Origin: Nitrosomonas sp.
Lineage (GTDB): Bacteria; Pseudomonadota; Gammaproteobacteria; Burkholderiales; Nitrosomonadaceae
NCBI RefSeq assembly: GCF_019635155.1
Contig: NZ_JAHBZY010000016.1
Coordinates: forward strand, 1-64,000
Length of the DNA stretch: 64,000 nt
Direction: 5' to 3'
The notes beneath the pieces were generated by a model. It was given only the letters and a program-made list of their open reading frames with translations, searched no databases and was not told the DNA's origin. The position numbers and the translations under genes were made by a program. Position 1 is the stretch's first letter. Every line of letters begins with the position of its first letter. Positions 58,752 to 64,000 of the stretch are shown one piece after another.

Positions 58752-60605
58752 TTATTGATACCTGCCTCTGAAAGCGCCAATTGTCGCGCTACTATTAGCA
58801 TAGACGTTGCCATCGTAATAAGTGGTACCGATACTCGTTAACGTTTTTAGCCCCATCGTTGCTGCCGCGGAAGGTGTAAAAGCATTGGCTGGTTCATATC
58901 GATGATTGCCACCGCCAGGCAGTTTGGTTGGCACGATAAAACCGAGGGTCGACTCGGTCAATGTTCCACCAATAATACGGCTTGAGCAGATACTATTCTG
59001 ATCAAGCGCGTAAGGCGCCATTTCAGATTTGTAAATCAAAAAATTAGCCTGCCCCATTTTGTTATACATGAAATTGGATTCTCGGCTTCCTTCAGCTTCG
59101 TAGTAATAAATATTTTTATTGCCGGTGGGAATGGAGTTCTCATTACCCAATTCTCCATTCATCAGTGCCAGCATTGTAATTCTTCTTTTGGTTATTTTCG
59201 GTGCTTTCCAATAAAACAGGTTGTTGGAAATATCCGCAAAACCCGCGACCGCAGTTCCGGATGTTCTCCAACCAATTGGTTGATTAAAAGCGTCAGTTGC
59301 GTCCGGTGCGGTAGCATCAATATCCGCGTAAAAGGTATTATGTTGTACAACGTGCCCTGAACCGCCACTGAGATGAATGCCATACCACTTGCAGCGTGTT
59401 ATCAGATTAAATACAAACGTGCAGTTTGTATTTAACGTATTAGTCGGATCTCTTTTGTCGTTGAAGTCGAAATTGTTCAACCAAATACCGCCGCCTGCTT
59501 TGTGATTCAGGGTTCCGTTGACCCCTGAAAAGTCACCCCAGTTATACCGGACCGTGCAATTGTCATTACTCTTCCACAGCTCAATGACAGAATGCCCTGC
59601 ACAGTTATAAGATAGATTTTTTTCAACTAGCGCTCCGCTGGTACCTGCGAGTTCGTATGCGTTATTCAGATTATCTTCCGAATAACATCCTGCAATATAT
59701 AACTCCCTGATTCTGATAGCATCGGATACGCCATAAATTACCAAGCCATTGTATCCGAAATTATCCACCGTATTATCTATGCCGCCACCGGAGAATTGGC
59801 ACCCCACGACATGGATGTTGTCAATATTGGTAATCACTCCGGGCGATCTGGCTGTGCACAAGAAAGTACTATGACGTGCGTTTCGGATATTCAATCCGCA
59901 TACAGTCAGGTTACCGGTATCAGTCACGGTGTGATCGAGACTAAGAAAAAACGAGAAATTGGATGATGTAATTTCAGTATGACCGTCGTTTGCAGATTCG
60001 CCGGAATCTAATCGCAGATACAAGGTGCCAGCGTCAAAAGTATATCTGTTCGGAAGAGACAAGCTATCGCGCGCATTCGATCTGAATTTCATCTTAGGAG
60101 TTCTGTTTCCATCGCGCCAGATCACCTGCTCTTTCGAACCAGTGAAATAGCTCCAAATATTTTTGTCAGGATCATAAAGTGTCCAGTTGACCACTGAAGC
60201 ACTTGTGATAACTGGAAGTTCTTCTGCATCACCGTAGGGGCATATCAAAAACGGATTGGTTGCAACACCATGAACACTAAGATTCAATCCTAAATCACCG
60301 GTCACTCTGAGTTTTGTGCCGCGTTTGAACCCAAGTACTTCGCCTGCCATATTGCCGCGTACAACGCTTTCAATTTCAGATTGTGTTTTGTAGGGAAACT
60401 CAAATGTACCGAGCGATTTTGTTGCCGTTGAGCTCGGATCGAAAAATATTGTCGGTTCCCTGACATAATCCCGGTAAATATCAATACCGTTTCGAGTACT
60501 GTTTAGCCAATCCAATCCTGCTCTTACAATATTTGGGAAGGCCAGCGTTGTTGCTGCTGAAGATACAATTGCTCCACCCTGCAATAAGAAAGTACGGCGG
60601 TCCAT
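58752..60605 (-). CDS. Tat-exported right-handed beta-helix protein
   Basis: The 617-residue protein starts MDRRTFLLQGGAIVSSAATT, a twin-arginine signal (DRRTFL). The mature part has many short repeats with Asn and hydrophobic stacks (VVGCQFSGGGIDNTVDNFGY, IRELYIAGCYSEDNLNNAYE, TVRYNWGDFSGVNGTLNHK), the pattern of a right-handed parallel beta-helix. Such folds are common in pectate-, alginate- or other polysaccharide-lyase families and in surface adhesins, but no catalytic motif is recognised. A Tat signal suggests folding or cofactor loading before export. It lies between the PEP-CTERM gene and the pseudopilin operon. Confidence 0.8.
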   Translation of the reverse strand: MDRRTFLLQGGAIVSSAATTLAFPNIVRAGLDWLNSTRNGIDIYRDYVREPTIFFDPSSTATKSLGTFEFPYKTQSEIESVVRGNMAGEVLGFKRGTKLRVTGDLGLNLSVHGVATNPFLICPYGDAEELPVITSASVVNWTLYDPDKNIWSYFTGSKEQVIWRDGNRTPKMKFRSNARDSLSLPNRYTFDAGTLYLRLDSGESANDGHTEITSSNFSFFLSLDHTVTDTGNLTVCGLNIRNARHSTFLCTARSPGVITNIDNIHVVGCQFSGGGIDNTVDNFGYNGLVIYGVSDAIRIRELYIAGCYSEDNLNNAYELAGTSGALVEKNLSYNCAGHSVIELWKSNDNCTVRYNWGDFSGVNGTLNHKAGGGIWLNNFDFNDKRDPTNTLNTNCTFVFNLITRCKWYGIHLSGGSGHVVQHNTFYADIDATAPDATDAFNQPIGWRTSGTAVAGFADISNNLFYWKAPKITKRRITMLALMNGELGNENSIPTGNKNIYYYEAEGSRESNFMYNKMGQANFLIYKSEMAPYALDQNSICSSRIIGGTLTESTLGFIVPTKLPGGGNHRYEPANAFTPSAAATMGLKTLTSIGTTYYDGNVYANSSATIGAFRGRYQ

Positions 60606-60951
60606 AAACTATCAATCTCCTTTATTAAAGTTTGGAATATTTTTTACTGCTCAATTAAACCCGAATATCTCTGCATGAATCTCGCGATTCTTGGTTGGTT
60701 ACATTCTTTCAGTTAGTAAACGATAAAATCTTGCAGCTTCACTTCTGCTTTGGCAGATTTAAACAATAAAAGCGCTTGATGCGCATTTATTATGCGTCGA
60801 TAATGATTGTGATGAAAGTCTAAAGAACTATACGAGTAGCTTTTTGCTAGAAGGCAACGTTCAATTCGTTAATATTCTATATTTCAAAGTGAATGTAACA
60901 CTTTTTAAGTAAAAAAAGTAGTATATCTATTCTGTAATTGTAATCGTTCTA
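60606..60951. other. Intergenic region between the pseudopilin operon and the beta-helix gene
   Basis: This 346-base AT-rich region should hold the promoter of the beta-helix gene (its GGAGAT ribosome site is just before the start). An imperfect AT-only stem (ACTTTTT...AAAAAGT near 60901-60920) follows the last pseudopilin stop and could be a weak terminator. No other feature is recognised. Confidence 0.45.
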
Positions 60952-61704
60952 TTAATTACCAAACGGGGAGCTTGGTGTGCTGCCGCCACCGGTACCCGGT
61001 GCTGTTGAAGGTTGCTGCGAGAAGGGGGAAGCGCCACCGGTCGATGAAGGTTTTGAAGGTGATGCTCCGCCTGTTGTGGATGGAGACTGTGGTGCAAATG
61101 GCGAAGTGGTTCCCGGCGTATTGGTTTTCTGTTGCTGGGAAGTGGAGTTGGTCGAGCCGGATGTGTCCCCCGGCTTATACGCGAACTTCCAATCGCGATA
61201 GGTCAATGCTTCGGAGAATTTTTTGTAGTGTTCCGGGAATTTTTCATTTTTGATCGGTTTTTTTTCGGAAAGACTATGTACACCGATAATCCTGACATTA
61301 ACGTTGGAAGTCGCAAGAGTGCCGGTACTGGGCGGTGCTTCTTCGATCAATCCCCATTCGGTGGTGTTCGTGATCGGATCGATATAAATTTTTCTTAAAT
61401 GATGTTTGGTTGCGGGTAAGCGTGTGTCTTCTATTAAATCCCGCAATGATTTCGGATATTCCTTGGTGCCGCCCGGACTGTTATAGTAGGACATCACCGC
61501 TTTGCGGAATTGCTCTCCGATAAAAAGCAATTCGGCTTCTTTTTCTCGCTGGGATTTAATTTTCCAGACTTGTCCGGTTCCTGCCATAACGATTCCCGCA
61601 ACCGCAACTGCGAACAACGCCCAGAGATACACAAAGCCGTGCATTCGTTGAAACGCACCGCATTGGTTATAGAGTTTCGATGAACCCGGCGTTGTTTTCA
61701 CCAT
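60952..61704 (-). CDS. Atypical pseudopilin with Pro/Ser/Thr/Gly-rich tail
   Basis: The 250-residue product has a prepilin-like N-terminus, RMHGFVYLWALFAVAVAGIV, cut presumably after the Gly, but the +5 residue is Trp rather than the usual Glu. The middle part is pilin-like (KAVMSYYNSPGGTKEYPKSL). The last roughly 60 residues are a low-complexity tail with near repeats of STGGASP-type units and Gln, Pro, Gly and Ser. It is last in the operon and overlaps the previous gene by 7 bases. Lack of Glu5 fits a tip or minor pseudopilin (compare GspK). Confidence 0.75.
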   Translation of the reverse strand: MVKTTPGSSKLYNQCGAFQRMHGFVYLWALFAVAVAGIVMAGTGQVWKIKSQREKEAELLFIGEQFRKAVMSYYNSPGGTKEYPKSLRDLIEDTRLPATKHHLRKIYIDPITNTTEWGLIEEAPPSTGTLATSNVNVRIIGVHSLSEKKPIKNEKFPEHYKKFSEALTYRDWKFAYKPGDTSGSTNSTSQQQKTNTPGTTSPFAPQSPSTTGGASPSKPSSTGGASPFSQQPSTAPGTGGGSTPSSPFGN

Positions 61705-62093
61705 TCTTCATAATACGAACCATCGAGCGCACGCCCATTGTAGCCGCTATGCACGTCGTATACGCCCGATTCGGTTTCATTTTTCGGAGGAACGGCAATC
61801 CAGGTTTGGTTGCTTTCAGTGAATGGGTCCACGGGAACCCGGCGCAGATAGCCTTTGTCGACGAGCTCCATGAGATCGAGCGGATATTTTCCGGTATCCG
61901 AATAAAATTGATCAATGGCATCGCGCATGATGCCAAGATCCTGAAGAAGAACAGTTTCTTTGGTTTTGTCGATGGCGCCGAAATAGCGGGGTGCTACGAT
62001 GCTAAGCAGCGTGGCGATGATTGCCATGACCACCAGCAACTCTATCAGAGTAAAGCCTAAAACTTTTCGATGAGAGGGTGTGCTCATTACCAT
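61698..62093 (-). CDS. Type II secretion-like pseudopilin (GspG type)
   Basis: The 131-residue protein has a prepilin leader ending ...KVLG, then FTLIELLVVMAIIATLLSIVAP with Glu at +5. The C-terminal part has DLGIMRDAIDQFYSDTGKYPLDLMELVDKGYLR and YDVHSGYNG, the pattern of the major pseudopilin GspG, including the Ca-loop region. It overlaps both neighbours by 7 bases, so the three pseudopilin genes are translationally coupled. Confidence 0.85.
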   Translation of the reverse strand: MVMSTPSHRKVLGFTLIELLVVMAIIATLLSIVAPRYFGAIDKTKETVLLQDLGIMRDAIDQFYSDTGKYPLDLMELVDKGYLRRVPVDPFTESNQTWIAVPPKNETESGVYDVHSGYNGRALDGSYYEEW

Positions 62094-62596
62094 TCGCGGT
62101 AGGGGATGCCGTTCAGGCCGATGGCTTCCGAACGAGAATATACGTCAAAGACATCGTCACCTTCTTTCGGGCTGTCCCATGGACTTTCGTAGCTGCGTTT
62201 ACCCCAGGTATCGGCAGCCGGAGTGACTTCGATGCCGGTCACGTCCAATTCGGTGAACATAGGGTCACGGGGCAAGCGGCGTAGAAAATAGATAATTTTT
62301 TTATCAGGGCTCTTGATATCTTGCACACCCATAAATAACTCTTCGAGCCGGGGAGGGTAGCCGGATTCGTCAGCTTTTTTTGCGATTTTTCCTTCATCGA
62401 CCGCCTGTTTGTAAGCGTCAATCGCTGTTCGAATTTGGCGTAAGGCAACGCGCAACTCTTGTTCTTTTTCGCGTTTGACCATGAGCTCGCGTAGCGGTAG
62501 GGCGGCGGTCGCAAGAATGGCCATAATCGCCACCACGATCAACAGCTCGATCAAAGTAAAGCCTTGATGTCTCCCAGAAATTTTTAAAAAGAACAT
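62087..62596 (-). CDS. Type II secretion-like pseudopilin
   Basis: The 169-residue protein has a prepilin leader (..GRHQG) and FTLIELLIVVAIMAILATAALP with Glu at +5. The rest includes LRVALRQIRTAIDAYKQAVDEG, RLEELFMGVQDI and a DPMFTELDVTGIEVTPAADTWG stretch, GspG/GspH-like. It is 5 bp downstream of the secretin gene and overlaps the next pseudopilin. It is slightly longer than standard GspG. Confidence 0.85.
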   Translation of the reverse strand: MFFLKISGRHQGFTLIELLIVVAIMAILATAALPLRELMVKREKEQELRVALRQIRTAIDAYKQAVDEGKIAKKADESGYPPRLEELFMGVQDIKSPDKKIIYFLRRLPRDPMFTELDVTGIEVTPAADTWGKRSYESPWDSPKEGDDVFDVYSRSEAIGLNGIPYREW

Positions 62597-62601
62597 CCGC
62601 G

Positions 62602-63999
62602 TTATTTCAAATTGATAGTCACTGGCGGCGGTAACGTTACTTCTACAGATTCGCCATTTTCCTTATCTTCCGCGACTGCATTCTGGAGATTTATTTCCGT
62701 CGTGCCGGGATTGGCGGCGATGACTTTGAAACGTATCTGCGTCGCCATGCCGGCAGGCTGATCCTTGCCCAGCCTGATGGTGCGTGAGCCGGATTTGTCG
62801 CCTTCATCGAGCGCCTCCAGCGCACTGGCCTCATAGTTAAGCTGAACCTCGGAACTGACCGTCACTTTAGCGCCCACCAACCGGATATTGACGGAAAACT
62901 CTTTATCCATACCGACATTGGTCGGTGCTTGCAGTGTAAACGTTGGCGACGAAGCGGCAATGCTGGCAAACGGATTGGGCATCTCGGGAGGAAGTTCGTC
63001 CACGGCTGCAGCGGCGAACGGGTTCGGCGGCATGCCTCGCGCAGCTCCCGGACCCGAGCCTGCCGGAGCGATGGCTAAGGATTGCGGTTCGGTCCTTTTG
63101 ATCGCTACCGGCAATTTACCCGCTTCACTGGCGGTACCGAAATGATATTCTCTTTCCAGGTTGCTCAGTTTTGGTAGATTCCTAATAATCTTAGGTGTAA
63201 TTAACAATACAATTTCAGATTTTGTGCGATTGACTTTCTGGTTTGTCAATAGTCTGTCAAGACCGGGGATATTAAGAATTCCTGCAAGACCAGTCATAGT
63301 CCTCGATTCGCGATTATCAATTAATCCAGCCAATACCTGTGTTTCACCATCCTTCAGCGTCAAAATTGTTTCTGCATTACGAGTTCCAACAAGCGGGGCT
63401 GTCGCGCCACTCGGTCCGGCTACATCTCTGACAAAATTACTAACTTCCAGTGTTGTTTTCATCGTGACGTCATCGTGTAATCCGATCCGAGGTTCTACAT
63501 CCAGCTTTACACCAAGGTCAATAAATGTCGGAGTCGAAGTCACAACAGCAGTGACACCGGGTTGCACATTCGCAGTAAAGAAGGGGCGTTTCTCACCAAT
63601 ATGGATCTTGGCTTTTTCGCGATTTGTCACCCTGATTCTGGGATTAGCAAGTATGTCTCCTGTTGTTAGGTTGTGCATGAAATCAATCCTAGCTTGATTG
63701 GTGATTGTAAAGCTCTTCAGACCTAAACCATTTGAACCAATCTGATTAAGAATCGCTGTTGCCGGAGCTGCTGCTGCTCCTACGCCTGTTAAGCCACTGA
63801 AGGTAACAGATTGAGGCATATTAGGGCCTAGTAGAAAATCATTTCCACGAGCGATTTCAAGAATTGCAACATCCAACATTACCTCCGGCTCGGCTAAATC
63901 GTTTAACGATATTAATCGTTCCGTAAGACGAATCGCCTCAAGCGTGTCGCGCATTATGAACAAATTAAGTTGTTCATTGACATAGATATCTTTTGCTTT
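62602..63999 (-). CDS. GspD-like secretin with cohesin-like C-terminal domain (partial at 5' end)
   Basis: The frame is open to the right window edge (KDIYVNEQLNLFIMRDTLEA continues upstream of the TTG at 63963), so only the C-terminal 465 codons are present. They contain an N-domain end (TLEAIRLTERLISLND), the secretin barrel with VEPRIGLHDDVTMKT and the signature GLAGILNIPGLDRLLTNQ, then VLLITPKIIRNLP. After this, a Pro/Ala-rich linker leads to a roughly 115-residue beta domain (TFTLQAPTNVGMDKEFSVNI to VTVSSEVQLNYEA), which looks like the cohesin-type domain found on some betaproteobacterial secretins. It should form the outer-membrane channel used with the downstream pseudopilins. Confidence 0.88.
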   Translation of the reverse strand, partial: KAKDIYVNEQLNLFIMRDTLEAIRLTERLISLNDLAEPEVMLDVAILEIARGNDFLLGPNMPQSVTFSGLTGVGAAAAPATAILNQIGSNGLGLKSFTITNQARIDFMHNLTTGDILANPRIRVTNREKAKIHIGEKRPFFTANVQPGVTAVVTSTPTFIDLGVKLDVEPRIGLHDDVTMKTTLEVSNFVRDVAGPSGATAPLVGTRNAETILTLKDGETQVLAGLIDNRESRTMTGLAGILNIPGLDRLLTNQKVNRTKSEIVLLITPKIIRNLPKLSNLEREYHFGTASEAGKLPVAIKRTEPQSLAIAPAGSGPGAARGMPPNPFAAAAVDELPPEMPNPFASIAASSPTFTLQAPTNVGMDKEFSVNIRLVGAKVTVSSEVQLNYEASALEALDEGDKSGSRTIRLGKDQPAGMATQIRFKVIAANPGTTEINLQNAVAEDKENGESVEVTLPPPVTINLK

Positions 64000-64000
64000 A

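Noticed and set aside
63161-63697. 178-codon plus-strand frame in the secretin gene
   Set aside because: Antisense to the conserved secretin barrel and without homology.

Overview
The window looks like chromosomal DNA of a betaproteobacterial ammonia oxidiser, most probably a Nitrosomonas. The decisive evidence is a complete ammonia monooxygenase cluster, amoC-amoA-amoB-amoE-amoD (33968-38447), whose AmoC and AmoB carry the copper-ligand patterns of the AMO/pMMO family. The surrounding housekeeping gene order (aroA-cmk-rpsA-ihfB; LysM-dprA-smg-topB diverging from def-fmt-rsmB-DUF4390-ntrY-ntrX; queA-tgt-yajC-secD-secF) is also typical of Betaproteobacteria. Species-level placement is not attempted.

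Layout. (1) 1-6 kb: the 3' end of a probable SAM-dependent methyltransferase, then a leftward run aroA-cmk-rpsA-ihfB-lapA-pyrF. (2) 6-19 kb: a leftward LysM-dprA-smg-topB group and a divergent rightward group def-fmt-rsmB-DUF4390-ntrY-ntrX. The NtrX has lost the ATPase and sigma-54 contact motifs. (3) 19-26 kb: tkt-gap-pgk-pyk-fba, a central carbon cluster that would serve the Calvin cycle and triose-phosphate metabolism of an autotroph. (4) 26-33.7 kb: yggX, argA-rsmE (leftward), a thioredoxin-fold protein, an inositol monophosphatase-family enzyme, trkA-trkH potassium uptake and a lone PilG-like receiver. (5) 33.7-38.7 kb: the amo region with a long leader, a perfect 16-bp palindrome, an amoC-amoA hairpin, a strong terminator after amoB and a nested inverted repeat after amoD. 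(6) 38.7-45.3 kb: dedA, secF-secD-yajC-tgt-queA and a tRNA-Leu(CAA). (7) 45.3-46.3 kb: about 1 kb of AT-rich DNA without genes, holding two inverted perfect DnaA boxes and a diverged duplication. (8) 46.3-57.7 kb: a secreted hypothetical protein, a giant ChpA-type CheA hybrid with a PilJ-type receptor, ilvA, sbcB and a RidA-family gene. (9) 57.7-64 kb: accessory surface and secretion genes, namely a PEP-CTERM protein, a Tat-exported beta-helix protein and a type II secretion-like operon (secretin with a cohesin-like tail plus three pseudopilins) that runs off the right edge.

The genes fit an obligate autotroph: AMO supplies electrons from ammonia, the central carbon cluster handles fixed carbon, and SecDF/YajC and Tat/T2S-like export serve the periplasm and surface. 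No phage, complete insertion sequence, CRISPR array or rRNA was seen. The least ordinary features are the degenerate NtrX, the DnaA-box region, the palindromes flanking the amo genes, and the secretin/pseudopilin set with unusual tails.
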